Source of the DNA: Petaurus breviceps papuanus
Lineage: Eukaryota; Chordata; Mammalia; Diprotodontia; Petauridae
Direction: 5' to 3'
Assembly (NCBI GenBank): GCA_028583685.1
Contig: JAMXIF010000031.1
Location: 3,787,610 to 3,851,609, forward strand
Length of the DNA stretch: 64,000 nucleotides
Shown piece by piece: positions 11,849 through 23,909 of this stretch (position 1 is its first letter; each line of letters opens with the position of its first letter). Below the pieces are notes generated by a model. The model was not told where the DNA came from and ran no database searches. It worked only from the letters and a program-made list of their open reading frames with translations. The position numbers and the translations under genes are program-made.

Positions 11849-13370
11849 AAAAGTTATAAATAAATAAAATTCTATAATTTTATAAGTATTTCTCTTCAAA
11901 ATTTAAAAACGAAAAAGTAAAAACTTCATACCCTACTAATATCACATCAATTTGGTTTCAAGCACTCAAACAAAAAATCAGTATTCTGATTGCATATATC
12001 AGTTATCTAAAGGGTATTTCACACAAAAACAAAAACTTTATAGATATGTGTGTATACACACACATGTCCCCCACATACTCAGTACAAAACCTAAACTAAC
12101 TTCCTGCAGATGGGCCATGGATATGAAGGTGGATTACTGCATTATGACGGAATATAACAATGCCCTCAGGAAGTAAGATGTACAGTGCTATTTGCTCTTA
12201 CATAAAAAAGTCCCAAATTGCTACACTATATTATCAGTTACTGGAATAATTAGTCTTCTGCTGCTGTCACCTCTTACTCACCAATACTGCTCTATAGCAT
12301 CACCTCACCTAACCAACTTGTAATGTTATGCTTCTAATCCACTATAGACCGAAAATAATAAAAATGGTGAAATTTGTTACAGTTTTATCTGAAAGAGGAG
12401 GCAAAAGTTAGCACAGGTATGAGAGACAAACTTAAGGTGTGTGTTTTACTTCATGAAATTCGTTATATTTACTTTGGCTTCATAGAAAACTTAATTGCCT
12501 GGAAAATTTTAGCTAGATTTTATCTGATAGCCAAGGTTACAAATTGACCTTTAGATAATTCATGAATTATTGTATGAAAATTCACAGTTTTTGAATAAAA
12601 TACAAACTGCATTATTAACTTAAGAGTATTCTCACCTTTGCTCAAAATTAAATTCAAGTTTCACGTGCCACTATATATACAAGCATGTTTTCTAGCTGTT
12701 TATTTGCTAACTTTTATAAAAGAAAAACAAAAAAATTTTTAAAATTTCCTCAAATTACTGGCCTCATCACCTAGTCCTATCTTTGAATAAACAATGCTAA
12801 AATTCACTGATACATTTGAAGCATACAAGAATCATTTTTGAACTTAAAAAAAAAGAAGAAAAAGAAAAGACCTTAACAAAATGTTTCAGTTAAGCAATTT
12901 TCAACTTCATTGAATCAGTAAACATTAATAAGTTAGTTTTCCAAGTATTAGACAAAAAAAAAATAGGGAAATGGAAAATCATAATTCATGTCCACATGCA
13001 TACAGAAAAAATGTACCAAGTTACTTAAGAGTATTAGTTGAGCTAACTTAGAAGTAATATTGTAACTTTACTGCTATTTTCAGGGAAAACAATGAGGCAA
13101 GAACTATAAAAATCATTATCAATATCAAATAAACTATAAATTATATAACTTTTAGATCATAAAAATAAGAAATAAATTAAATAAACTGAATACATGGCTT
13201 ACTGAATTAAGCACAGTTAAAGATGAATTATTTTTTACATAGCAATAAGTGTTTCCGGATATTCACTTGGAATTCACTCACTAATGTAAAAAATCACTTA
13301 TACTTTCCATGATACTATAAGATCATTTTTGCACTGAAATTTAACATGTATAATAGGGCAAATCAAAATG
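11849..13370. other. Intron 5, apparently low-copy
   Basis: AT-rich 1.5-kb intron between exons 5 and 6 with no transposable element I can recognise, unlike its neighbours. Short A runs only. Confidence 0.5.
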
Positions 13371-13377
13371 TTCTTAC

Positions 13378-13526
13378 CTGTAGACTCAAATAAGGCTTGG
13401 AAATCGATGTCATCTGGAAGGCCAACCAGGCTGAGTTCGTCCCACAATTTACCAGTCTGATCATCTGAAGCAGTTTGGGTGCTTACACTTATATATGATG
13501 TTATGTTCTGTCGAGGAGACCGTTCT
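13378..13526 (-). CDS. KMT2C: KMT2C exon 5
   Basis: Minus-strand exon of 149 bp; acceptor TATAG just above 13526, donor GTAAGAA at 13371-13377. It completes a Lys codon from exon 4, encodes 49 residues from ERSPRQN to ALFEST, and leaves one G for the Gly shared with exon 6. The central block STQTASDDQTGKLWDELSLV differs from human by one residue (human DDQAGK), and GLPDDIDFQALFEST parallels human GLPDAIDIQALFDST. This is a linker between the CxxC in exon 4 and the HxxC in exon 6, with no catalytic role of its own known to me. Strong conservation with no stops supports a working exon. Confidence 0.96.
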
Positions 13527-13599
13527 CTATAAAAATAAAAGGCAATATAGGGTGATGATAGTGATAGTAAAAATAGTGGGTTACTTTCCTAATACTTAA

Positions 13600-13795
13600 A
13601 TGCCTTCACAAATATCTCATTTGATTCTCACAGCAACTCTATGAGGAAGATATTATGAGCTGCTATTCACACCTAAGAAACCTAAGGCATTAAAAGGCAA
13701 AGTAACTTGTCTACAAGCATACATCTATTAAGAGTCTGAAGCAGTAACTAAACTCCATGCATGCTGACTCCAGGCCCACTTTTCTATATACCCTG
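13600..13795 (-). mobile_element. MIR/THER1-type SINE relic
   Basis: Phrases 'ttcacaaatatctcatttga', 'ctcacagcaactctatgagg' and 'gcaaagtaacttgtctacaa' are the worn MIR core and tail (minus orientation judged from the core order; strand is tentative). Confidence 0.6.
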
Positions 13796-14436
13796 CACCA
13801 CACACCTGGCTTTATAAAAAGTTTTACCATATATGTAGAATTGCTCCTTAATATGGTATTCCAAAACCATGACAAAATAATTTTTACATAATCCTATGAT
13901 AAATATCACTTCCAAAAATCTTGGAGACTCACAATATGTTTCTTCTAGTTTAAAACTTACATTTCTTAGTAATAGTGAATATATCATATAGTCATACATG
14001 TTCACAAAACATCACAATCAGAAAAAAAATTTAAGTTGAATGATGACAATGAAGGCAGAAAAATCCAACAACAATAGAGCTGAAGTGTCTAAAAGGAATT
14101 GAGAACAGTATTAAAAGGAGTCAACTATAGCTTTCTTAAGTTTTTGTCCTAAAGGCTGAACAAACTGTAATGGTAATAAGTTATTTTCAGGAAATGAGGC
14201 ATGGAGACAAAAAAGGCAATGACAAACAAAGTGTATAGTAAATGTTAGCATGTCCCAACCATAAAAATTCACATACTTGATGAAAATATTTTTTAAATAT
14301 AATGAAATCATTTAATATTGTATCTTGGCAATTATATTATGCTGGAAACAATATAGCATCTGCTTTAATGTGATAACAAATCCTCTAACCTAAATATGGA
14401 TAAGAGATTAACCATCAAAGCAAGACATTAAATCAC

Positions 14437-14616
14437 GGGGTGGCTAGGTGGCACAGTGAGTAAAGCACTGGCCCCAGAGTCAGTAGGACCTGAATTTGGT
14501 TCCGGCCTCAGACACTCAACACCCACAAAAAAAAAAAAAAAACTAGCTGTGTAACCTTGGGCAAGTTACTTAACCCCAATTGCCCTCCAAAAGGCCAAAA
14601 AAAAAAAAAAAAAACC
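14437..14616 (+). mobile_element. Marsupial SINE, 'gtgagtaaag' subfamily
   Basis: Complete SINE flanked by the exact 11-bp target-site duplication cattaaatcac (14426-14436 and 14617-14627). It has an internal A15 run between the tRNA-like head and the 'aactagctgtgtaacc' domain, as well as the terminal A18 tail. Confidence 0.93.
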
Positions 14617-14975
14617 CATTAAATCACATTAACACCATATCAAATACCTTTTCTTAAAAAAATAAGCCAACCAGTTTCAAAAATCAGAGCTAGAAACATT
14701 AGAAATTCCAACTTATAAAAATCTCATTTTGTACTTTATTACATTTTATTAAATTTAAGCTTCTGCTAATGCCTATGAGAAGTGATAATTTTTTCAAATA
14801 ACATGTTTTCCTTTACCAATCACTTCACTGCTTTATTAGAAATCAAACAGTAAGAAGGTAATTACAATATTTATGCTGAATCTGGGAAAAATATCAATTG
14901 GCATAGATAGGCTGAGCAAATATGAAAAAGTAGGAAAAAAAGACAACTCTACTAAATTAAATTACTCATTCTTTA

Positions 14976-16205
14976 CTATACCAAACTACCAAGAAATTTT
15001 TTTATTGAGCTATAAAAAGATAACAAAACTCATCTAGAAAAACAAAAGTTCAAGAATATCAAGTGAAGTAACAAAAAAATGTGAAAGGTGGCCATCTGAT
15101 ATCTCAAGCTATATTATAAAGTGGCAATCTTCAAAAGCTATCTGGAACTAAGAAACATTAGTTTTCTTGTATTTGTTTTTTCACTGGTCCAATAGTGAAC
15201 CAGTGAAATGCAATAGGGTATACAAGACACAGTAGTAAATGACTATCGTAATGTAGTGCTTTGTAAACCCAAAGACCCTAGCTTTGGGGACAAGAACTCA
15301 CTTTTTAACAAAAACTGCTGGAAAAACTAAAAACAGGACAGAAACTAGCTATAGACCAATCAATTATAAATCAAGATAATAAAATGGGTAGAAGATTTAG
15401 ACACAGAAGATATAAGGAGCTATGGCCAAAAGATAATCAAACTGTGCAAAAGTCTTTGAGCTAGCAAATACCACTACTAGATCTGTATCCCAAAGAAATT
15501 TTAAAAAGAGGAAAAGAACCTATTTATATGAAAATATTTACAGCATCTCTTTTTGAAGTGGCAAAGAATTAGAATTTGAGGGAATGCCCATCAATTGGAA
15601 AATGGCTGAACAAGCTGTAATAGAGTATTACCTGTTACAAGAAATGATAAGGAGCATGATTTCTCAAAAACTTGAGAAGATGTACACAAAATGATGCAAA
15701 ATTACATGAGCAGAATCAGGAAAACATTGGACACAGTAACAGTAGTACTGTATGATGATCAACTGTGAATGAGTTAGGTAACGGCTGATGACCAAAAATG
15801 CTATGCACTTCTAGAGAAAGAACTGATGGGAGTTTGAATGCAGATTGAAGAATACTATTTTTCACCCTTTTTCGTGTTTTTTTTTTCCTTTTGTTCTGTT
15901 TTTACTTCCACAACATGAATAATATGACTAACATGTTTTACATGGTTGCACATATATAACCCCTATCGAATTGCTTACCATATTAGGGGAGTGGAGCAGT
16001 GAGGGAAGGAGTGAAAAAATTTAGCACTTAATTTTTTTTTAAACAAATGCTATAACTGCACAAGTTTACATAGCCTATATTGAACTGTTTGCCTTCTCAA
16101 TTGAGGAAGAGGAAGAAGGGAGAGAATTTGGAACTCAAAATTTTAATAACAAATGTTAAAAAATTATTCTTACATATAACAGGGGGAAAATTAAATAGGA
16201 AACAA
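14976..16205 (+). mobile_element. L1 LINE 3' fragments (ORF2 end, 3'UTR)
   Basis: Worn ORF2 C-terminal text ('gaaaggtggccatctgatat', 'ccagtgaaatgcaatagggt') with a large internal loss near 15440, then 3'UTR to ~16035. A second short 3' end (16040-16205) repeats the 'cctatattgaactgtttgcc' segment, so two truncated copies abut here. Confidence 0.78.
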
Positions 16206-16379
16206 ATACAAAAAGGGAATAGATCCCAGAGAGGAAGACCTCAGGGTTTCTGGCCAAAACAGAAACAATTGTTATTTATATTCATTCTGAGTCATAGGGG
16301 GCCAAAACAATGACCAAATAGGGCCTGGTCTGGAACCAGAGTGATGTAGGGTTATAGCTAATCTTTTAAGATATAAAAC

Positions 16380-16566
16380 AAACAGTAAGAGGAGGAGGAG
16401 GAGTTGTTTCAGAGATTACAATTCATATTCCCTTTGAGCAGAACACCAGGAGGTAAGGGTATGATACTATAGAGAGAGAAGGGAGAGGGAAACAGAAAGG
16501 GAAGAACATAGGAGATAGGGAATAGGAAGGGAAGAGGGAAAGGGAAAATGAAAAGGAAAGAAAGCC
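16380..16566. repeat. Purine-rich tract
   Basis: GGA/GAA-rich on the plus strand, possibly L1 spacer or 3'UTR; no gene. Confidence 0.55.
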
Positions 16567-16572
16567 TTGTTG

Positions 16573-16700
16573 CACTTAGGTGGCACAGTGGATAGAGCAC
16601 CAGACCTGGAGTCAGGAAGCCTACTCTGAGTTCAAATGTGAAATGAGACATTTACTAGCGGTGTGACCCTGGGCATCTCACTATTCTCTTTGACTCGTTC
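16573..16700 (+). mobile_element. Older SINE relic
   Basis: 'ttaggtggcacagtggatag ... gagttcaaatgtg ... gcggtgtgaccctgggca' is a diverged MAR/tRNA-headed SINE with the 3' part lost. Confidence 0.75.
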
Positions 16701-16854
16701 TATTTTGGCCAGAAATTCAGGCAGTCTTTCCCTCCCAGATCTTTTTAAGGCGGGGGGAGAGATATTGCTAAAAATTATCTTTACATATAATCAGGAAAAA
16801 TTAAATATTATTTTAAAAATACTGGATCTGACCAAAAAAAACCCACCATTATGA

Positions 16855-17026
16855 ATTTTTTTTTTTTTTTTGCTTTTTGGAGGAGGGAAGGTAGGGCAAT
16901 TGGGGTTAAGTGACTTGCCCAAGGTCACATTGCTAGTAAGTGTTAAGTGTCTGAGGCTAGATTTGAACTCAAGTCCTCCTGACGCCAGGGCCCGTGCTCT
17001 ATTCACTTCACGACCTAGCTGCCCAA
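16855..17026 (-). mobile_element. Marsupial SINE, minus strand
   Basis: Poly(T) at the left, head at the right; flanked by the 7-bp duplication attatga (16848-16854 and 17027-17033). Confidence 0.9.
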
Positions 17027-17429
17027 ATTATGATACTTTTATTTAAAGTAAATCTATTTTCAATGAGTCAATCATTATTTTTAGAAAGGCCCACAAAAAT
17101 AGCATAGTAACTAATTCTTGATGCCATTCAATCTTTGTATACCAATTTTTTATTTTCTCACTATTTCTCTCTCCCCATTAATTTCTTATAACAAAGAATT
17201 CTTAATCTCCAGAAAGAGGTCAAAGAAACATACTATTAACCAAGAATGACATTATATGGTATTCTTCACGCTACTTTTTTCATCTCTTCCTCAGGGAAAA
17301 CCTTGCCAAGTTTCTTATTTTCAAACTGAAACCCTTTTTTTGTATAGATTCACCATAAGAATGTCAGGTACTACTTCATGGAAGAGAAACAAACAGGAAA
17401 ATGATCAATTAATACTACAGTAGCAACTT

Positions 17430-17775
17430 TAATAGACTTAGCTCTTCTCAGCAATGCAATGATCTCAGACAATTCCAAAATATACATGATGGAAAATGAT
17501 ATTCACATCCACAGAAAGAACTGTGCAGATTGAGGCTTTCGATTTTGGGTTTTTTTCCTTTCTTGTGGTTTTTCCCTTTGGTTCTAATTCTTATTTAGAA
17601 CATGACGAATGTGGAAATATTATGACTGCACATGTAGAGCCTATTTCAGATTGCATGCCCTCTTGGAGAAAGTGAGGGGAAGGAGGGGGAAAAAATTTAA
17701 AACTCAAAATCTTATAAAGTGAATGCTGAAAACTAAAAATAAATAAATGTTTAAAAAAATAGAAATTAGATCAAT
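17430..17775 (+). mobile_element. L1 3'UTR fragment
   Basis: 'ttagctcttctcagcaatgc' through 'gcctatttcagattgcatgc' to 'aactaaaaataaataaatg': a severely 5'-truncated L1 insertion. Confidence 0.8.
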
Positions 17776-17787
17776 AACTGCTCTTGG

Positions 17788-17935
17788 GGTTTTTTTTTTC
17801 TTTTTTTGGGAGGGGGGAAGGCAAAGGTGATTGGGGTTAAGTGATTTGCCCAAGGTCACACAGCTGGGTAAGTGTCTGAGGCCACATTTGAACTCGGGTC
17901 CTCCTGATTCCAGAGCTGGTGTTCTATTCATCATG
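17788..17935 (-). mobile_element. Marsupial SINE, minus strand
   Basis: Begins with poly(T) and reads 'ggttaagtgatttgcccaag ... aactcgggtcctcctgattc', the reverse complement of the SINE body; the 5' head is slightly shortened. Confidence 0.88.
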
Positions 17936-18154
17936 GTGATCATATCATCATCTTCAAAGGAAAGAGGTAGTTAGTTGTTCTAAGATAAATATTAATTTTC
18001 ATCTCTTCCATGGGCTACAGAATTATCTATTACTGAGGTAATGATTTTGTTGTAAACCATAATCTTGTGAAAGAAAAAAGGAGCCAAATAAAAATCCAAT
18101 TTGTGTATTTTATATGGAGTGAAAATAAACACCTGTACTTTGAAATGTTAAAAA

Positions 18155-18330
18155 AAAGTTGCTCATAAGCAAATGCACTTCCACTTTAAAACTTCCACTA
18201 ATATTTTAATGATAAGTGCATCTACATAAATATAGATCTATATAAATGTATATATAGAGGAAAAACATACACAGTACTGTAGAATCAACGAAAGGTCAAA
18301 CATTAAAATCATCAAGCACAAAGCAGTTCT
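18155..18330. repeat. Diverged duplicate segment A (intron 4 side of exon 4)
   Basis: Resembles 19680-19860 across about 180 bases, e.g. 'tcaaacattaaaatcatcaa' against 'tcaaacattaaaagtgtcaa'. Family unknown. Confidence 0.45.
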
Positions 18331-18750
18331 TCTCTGGCTACTATGTAATAATGTTCTATTCCTAGTTAAAAGTGCAATAAAAACTTAGAGGGGTAGAAGA
18401 GGGGAAAGAGGCTTACAATAATTTTTTATCTCTTTATCACTTATTATATCAGTTTGACTGGTCTCTACCTGCTCACTAATTTAACACCCTTTACACTTCG
18501 GTTTAGGCTATGACCATATGCTATTTGGTTATGTTTTTGCTCATACTGGTTTGTCTTGTAAACAAGTACTAAAACAGATTAAAAAAAAAAGACCTTTTCT
18601 CAAAAAGTTTAAAATGTTGAAGAGGAAAAACATTAACATAGAACATATTTGTGTTTTTATGTACGTGCACACACAAAGACACACATATACACACCAAAAA
18701 CAAGTGGTGGAAAACATTATCACCAAAATTTACCCAAAAAAGTAACTCAC

Positions 18751-18951
18751 TTTCTCTGTCCTCTTTGTTTACGTGGCACTGAGTTTTGTATTTTTTCACT
18801 TGTTCCATTGCTGTTGTCACTGATATCCTTCTTGTGCAGAAGTTGCTTTTTCCAGGGTGTGATGAATTCTGGTGTTGGGCTGAACTGTTTTAATTCTCCT
18901 TGTCCTAATGAGCTTCTCTCACCACAGTAACAAAAAGCGCACAGTTGCTCA
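18751..18951 (-). CDS. KMT2C: KMT2C exon 4 (CxxC-bearing segment)
   Basis: Minus-strand exon of 201 bp; acceptor TTATCAG ends at 18952, donor GTGAGT at 18745-18750. One base completes a Ser codon from exon 3, then 66 codons, then two bases shared with exon 5. It begins EQLCAFCYCGERSSLGQGEL, against human EQLCAFCYCGEKSSLGQGDL, so the Cys-rich CAFCYC cluster is intact. The middle (FSPTPEFITPWKKQLLHKKD) is less conserved; the end, KIQNSVPRKQRGQRK, is nearly human again. The CAFC pair may be the distant CxxC half of a zinc knuckle completed by AHHRC in exon 6, an inference from spacing and extended-PHD architecture. Length matches human exactly at 66 full codons. Confidence 0.96.
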
Positions 18952-19679
18952 CTGATAAAAAAAGGGATGGGAATTGGGGCGGAGGGAGGAGGGGGAAGAG
19001 AGGAGGGAAGGGAGCAGAAAAAGAGAACATAGTGGTTTTACCTCAGTATTTTCAATGAATGATATAGACTAGATAAATCTGTGTTTTCAAGAACCCCATA
19101 AGAACCTAAGCATGTGTAATAGTTTTTATAGCTATCAGTCAAGGTACCACATAGGTCACCCACTGAATAAATTACATAAATAATAATTCAGCTCACAAGA
19201 AAACTTCTGAAACTGTAGTCTTATATTCCTAAAAGTCTTTAAGTAGCTCTCTACAATCTGCTTCCATAAATTGGGTACCACTGGGAAAGTTATATATTCC
19301 TGAAAGTAATACTTCCAAGTGTTGTGGTGTTTTTCCTGGGAAGTTAGTATGGTGAAGTATTAAAATTGTTGCTAAAAATCTGCACTGGTGGCTCAAAAAC
19401 ATAATCCCCTCTTTCCTACTTAAGTGACTTTCAGCAAGTTAATTTCTGACATTCAGTTCTTTCATCTGTAATGGAAAGGCTTCAACAATACAACCCCAAC
19501 CCCAATCCCCCCCCCCCTAAATCATCTCTTAATCTAAAGAAGCAGTAACCCTCCCTTCCCTGTTTCCATGATGCTCCCTAATCCCATCCTCTATTGGTAT
19601 AATCCTCTATGGTCTATTTCACCCCCATCACTCTCCTATGCACTATGACCTCCAGAAACAAAAAATTAAACAAACAAAA

Positions 19680-19860
19680 GAAAGTTTACATAAGCAAAAT
19701 AACTTTCACATTACAACATCAGCATTTTAATATAATGAGCATCCATAACATATATATTGTAAAAATATGCACAGCATTGTATTTTGATAGAGTCAATAAG
19801 ATCCTTCAATAGCTCATCAAACATTAAAAGTGTCAAGTCCAAAGTAATCGCTAGTACTTT
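19680..19860. repeat. Diverged duplicate segment B (intron 3)
   Basis: Partner of 18155-18330 on the other side of exon 4. The rest of intron 3 (18952-20390) has G-rich (18977-19020) and C-rich (19510-19521) patches and nothing coding. Confidence 0.45.
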
Positions 19861-20390
19861 TTCTGTCTCACAATAAAACTCCAGTGGATAATCTATTTTA
19901 ATGTATTAACTGAAATGTAACCTAACACGACGTCAAAACATCCAGAGTACAATTCTGTTTCCTTTCTGGAATAACGTGTCTAGCATGCTAAGTAGAGGGC
20001 ATCATAACAGGTCCAACCTGTCTCTATATATAGAAAGTTAAAGCTTAATTGCCCCATATTAATAAAAAAGAAAGGAAATGAAATTCTTTATCTAAAGATT
20101 CTCTTAATAATTCTCCTGCTAACTAAAAGCAATGCCTAAAAAACATGCTTTCATACTTAACAATATTTTGCCAATGCTGCAGCAGTGATGAGTCCTCTAA
20201 CCGGGCCTCCACTCCACCTGCCTCCTCCAAATTTAACAGTTGTCAGTTTGTTTAATATAAGGTTTCAAATCATCTATGCTTTCTCCTTCAGCCATGTTCC
20301 CAAAATTATACTTTCTACCATACAACTCAGTAACTTTTCCCCAAAAATAACATTGTTATCTAGTCCTAAAGCATTTATTCTCCCTCTAAC

Positions 20391-20529
20391 CTGATTTTAG
20401 CTTCTACTCCAACAGAAACAGTAGAGCTGGTGGATTCCTCAGACACTGAGCGCTGGAGAGCTGGTGTTAGCTGCTTGTTGCTGTCCACTTCTGTTTCACC
20501 ATCTTCTTCTGCAGATTGTTCTTTGACTT
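20391..20529 (-). CDS. KMT2C: KMT2C exon 3
   Basis: Minus-strand exon of 139 bp; acceptor TTTAACAG above 20529, donor GTTAGA at 20385-20390 (a less common but valid GT donor). It encodes 45 full codons from VKEQSAEEDGETEVDSNKQL to VSVGVEAKI, flanked by the Glu shared with exon 2 and the Ser shared with exon 4. Human reads IKEQSAEEDAEAEVDNSKQL and ends VGVEAKIS. The motif LQRSVSEEST carries a Ser/Glu cluster typical of phosphorylated linkers (inference). The segment is acidic and low in hydrophobic residues, so probably disordered. Length equals human with no indels. Confidence 0.96.
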
Positions 20530-21404
20530 CTGTTAAACAGTAAAGAAACACAAGAAAATTCTATTTTCTGTAATCTGGTAAACTTGCTTTTCTAACTTTA
20601 TCTGCAGTCTATAAGTAAAATAATTCTCCTAGCAAAGAATTAATTGTGTATTACTTTCATGCAAATTTTTAATTTGCATCTAAGAGTAGAACATACTAAC
20701 TAAACAAAAATGGTGTTTTTATTAGAAATCCTGAAACATTATCTCTTTCTCTGGTACCAAATTATACTCAGAGAAAAAAAAAAAAACATTTTCATCCACT
20801 TAAGTCATATTTATCAACCAATAAGCATGTATGGAGCTTTATGGGACAGGCACTGTTCTAAGCAATAAGAACATTTTTAAAAGGCTAGAAGAGTGCTGCT
20901 CCTGAAGAATATCAAATTCTAATATGGGAGGCAATATTTAAGTAACCAGGTAGAGAAGGAATAGTAACCTTAAGTGGAAGATGCTAAAAGGGTGGGTGAT
21001 GTGGGAAGAAAGTTGGGATAAAGGAGAAGGGATAACTTTTATCTGTCTTAGAAGAAGTTAGAGAAATAGAATAGGTGGTAAGGAAGAGTATTCCAGGCAC
21101 AGGGAATAGTAGAAAGTAAAACTGTCATGTGAGGAACAGCAAGTAAGACTGCATGGCCAGAGTGTAAAAGTCTGTAGAGGGAAGAAAGTAATGAGATTGG
21201 GGAAAGTAAGAAGGGGCCAGGTTGCCGCAAGCATTTAATGCAAAATTAAGGACTTTAAGTTTAAACTCTAGACATAATAGTAAATCACTGAAATTTAGTG
21301 GGTTGTGTGGGTGGAAAGTGCATTAGCACTTCTAAACTGTAAGGAAAGCATGTCGGTAGCTGACTGAAACAGAGAGGAGAAGGGGTTTCTGGCACTGAGA
21401 AGAA

Positions 21405-21660
21405 AGCTATCTAGGTAGTTAGGTGGTGAAACAGTGCGTCGATAATCACAAAGAAACAAGTTCATAACTGGCCTCAGATACTTACTAGCTAAGAGAATAA
21501 ATTTCTTAACCTCTGTGGGTTCCACATTCTTCAGCAGTAAAATGAGGATTTAAAAAAAGCACCTAAACCTCACAGGATTATTGTGAAGCTCAAATGAGTA
21601 TGTAAAATCTATAATATGCTCCTCATAGTGCTTGGCACATAAGAGGAGCCATATAGATGC
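21405..21660 (+). mobile_element. MIR-type SINE
   Basis: 'ggcctcagatacttactagc', 'cacaggattattgtgaagct' and 'gcttggcacataa' trace the MIR core to its 3' end. Confidence 0.7.
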
Positions 21661-22194
21661 TTATTCCCTTCCTCTTCACCCCCAGCCCTACTCACAAGAA
21701 GACTATTTCTACAATCAGACAAGGAATGATGAGGAACTAAACAAGGGTGGTAGCTGTCTGAGTAGAAAAACTAGGAAAAAATAGTAGAGACGTTATGGAG
21801 GTAAAAATGACAAGAGACAGTAATGGAATGGATAGATACTTGGTTAAGTGTGAGGAGTCAAGGATGACATGAAATGCTACATGAATGACAGCAACATAAA
21901 ATTTTGTAATAAAATTGAATTTTCAATTCCAAAATGAGTTCTGTTTTGAAAATGCAGAGTTTATGGTACCTACAAAGAATCAACTTCAAGACTGCTAAAA
22001 GGTCATTGGTAATGCATTACTATACATAGAGGAGAGAAACTAAGGCTTAGATACAGATTTGGGAATCATCCATATCAAGATAACAAAACTCATAGCAGTT
22101 AATCAGATCAAATGAAACCATATGAAGAGAAAAGACGTTTATTGGACAAGGGCTTGAGGCACAGAGATAAAGAGACAGCAAAAGTGACTAAGGA

Positions 22195-22529
22195 AGGGGT
22201 GGCTAAGTGGCACAGTGAATAGAATAGGCCCTGGAGTCAGGAGGACCTGAGTTCAAATCCAGCCTCAGATACTAGCCATGTGACCATGTGACCATGTCCC
22301 ACATGGGCAAGTCACTTAACCCCAACTGCCCTGCCCTCCCCCTCCAAAAAGGGGGCGGGGTGGTATGACTAGGTGGCACAGTGAATAGAGCACCAGCTCC
22401 GGAGTCAGGAGGACCTGAGTTCAAATCTGGCCTCAGACACTTAACACCTATTAGCCATATGATCTTTGGGAAGTCACTTAACCCCATTTGCCCTGCAATC
22501 CCCCCTCAAAATGAAAAAAAAAAAAAAAA
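22195..22529 (+). mobile_element. SINE dimer sharing one target-site duplication
   Basis: Two marsupial SINEs head to tail (22195-22352 and 22363-22529). Only the outer edges carry a direct repeat, agtgactaagga, at 22183-22194 and 22530-22541. The first copy has a small internal triplication of 'catgtgac'. Confidence 0.88.
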
Positions 22530-23557
22530 AGTGACTAAGGAGGGTCATTCAGACAGACAGAACCATGACAGAATTTCTTCAAACAACAAGATAAAAAGTT
22601 CAGAATAAGATAATCAAAGATGTTAAATGCTATAAAATTAAAGATGAGAATTAAGAAAATACCATTAGATTTAGCAATTAAGAAAAACATTGATGACTTG
22701 AGAGGAGACAATTTCAGGAGAGCTATGAAGATGTGAAAAGAAATGAGAATTATGCAGAAGAGTCAACAGCTTGGAAAAGGAAGTACAAAATTTGACTAAA
22801 GAAAACAACTCCTTAAAAAATATAATTGGCCAAACAGAAAATTAATGCAGAGAAGAAAATGCTTTTAAAAGTAGAACTGGCCATGTGTAAACTAATGACT
22901 ATGGGGTATCAAAAATCAGTCAAACAAAATCAAAATAAGGAAAAAAAATAAGGAAATGTAAAATACCTCACTGGAAAAACAAATGATTTAGAAAATATAT
23001 CCAGGAGAAATAACTTTAGAATTACTGGACTACCTGAGAGCCATGTTCAAAAAAAGAGTCCAGAGTGCATATTTCAAGAAAGTGTCAAAGAAAACTGTCT
23101 TGATATCCTAGAACTAAAGGATAAAATGTTCACTGGAGAATCTACCAATCACCTCCTGAAAAGGATCCCAAAATTAAAACTCCAAGAAATATTGTGACCA
23201 AATTCCAGAATTATCAAGTGAATTAAAAAATACCACAAGAAGCCAGAAAGAAAACAATTCAAATATCTAGGAGCTATAGTCAAGGATTACACAAGACTTA
23301 GGAAATTCTACATTAAAAGAACAGAGGGCTTGGAATACGATATCCCAGAAACCAATGAAACTTGCATTACAACCAAAAGTCAACTACCCAGGAAAATTTA
23401 GCATATTCTTTCAAGAAAAACACAAGACATTCAATGAAAGAGGTGACTTTCAAACTTTCCTAATGAAAACACAAGAGCTGAAGAGAAAATTCAATCTTCA
23501 AAAACAAGGCTCAAGAGAAACATAAAAAGGTAAACAGTAAAGAAAAAACATGTTATT

Positions 23558-23736
23558 GGGCAGCTAGGTGGCGCAGTGAGTAAAGTGCTGGGCCTGGAGT
23601 CAAGAGGACCCAAGTTCGGTTCTGGCTTCAGACACTTAACATCCACACACACACACACACACACAAAAAAAAAAAACTAGCTGTGTAACTTTGGGCAGGT
23701 TACTTAACCCCAACTGCCCTCCAAAAGGCAAAAAGA
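23558..23736 (+). mobile_element. Marsupial SINE with internal CA expansion
   Basis: Flanked by a 19-bp exact duplication (23539-23557 and 23737-23755), the longest in the window. A (CA)10 plus A run sits between head and 3' domain (23645-23676). Confidence 0.95.
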
Positions 23737-23909
23737 AAAGAAAAAACATGTTATTTGAGAAGATTAAATTTTTCACATCCTTATATGGTAAGATGATACT
23801 TGTAACTCTTGAGAACTGTATCTCCATTAGGGCAGCCAGAAGGAATATACATAGACAGAGGATATGGCTATAAGTAGACTTTGATGTGATGATATAAAAA
23901 ATCAAGGGG

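Larger units (their letters stand above)
20810..22720 (+). repeat. Long ancient mammalian interspersed repeat, with insertions
   Basis: Old repeat readable as 'gcaagtaagactgcatggcc', 'ggggccaggttgccgcaagc' and 'gtgaggagtcaaggatgaca'. It is interrupted by a MIR-like relic (21405-21660) and a SINE dimer (22195-22529), and ends where the L1 at 22722 begins. The same family recurs at 31010-32365, 39625-40030, 40450-40920 and 44430-44900. No open frame is shared between copies. Confidence 0.55.

Noticed and set aside
14437-14616. tRNA gene
   Set aside because: A-box and B-box are those of a SINE head; no cloverleaf can be formed and the unit ends in an A tail between target duplications.
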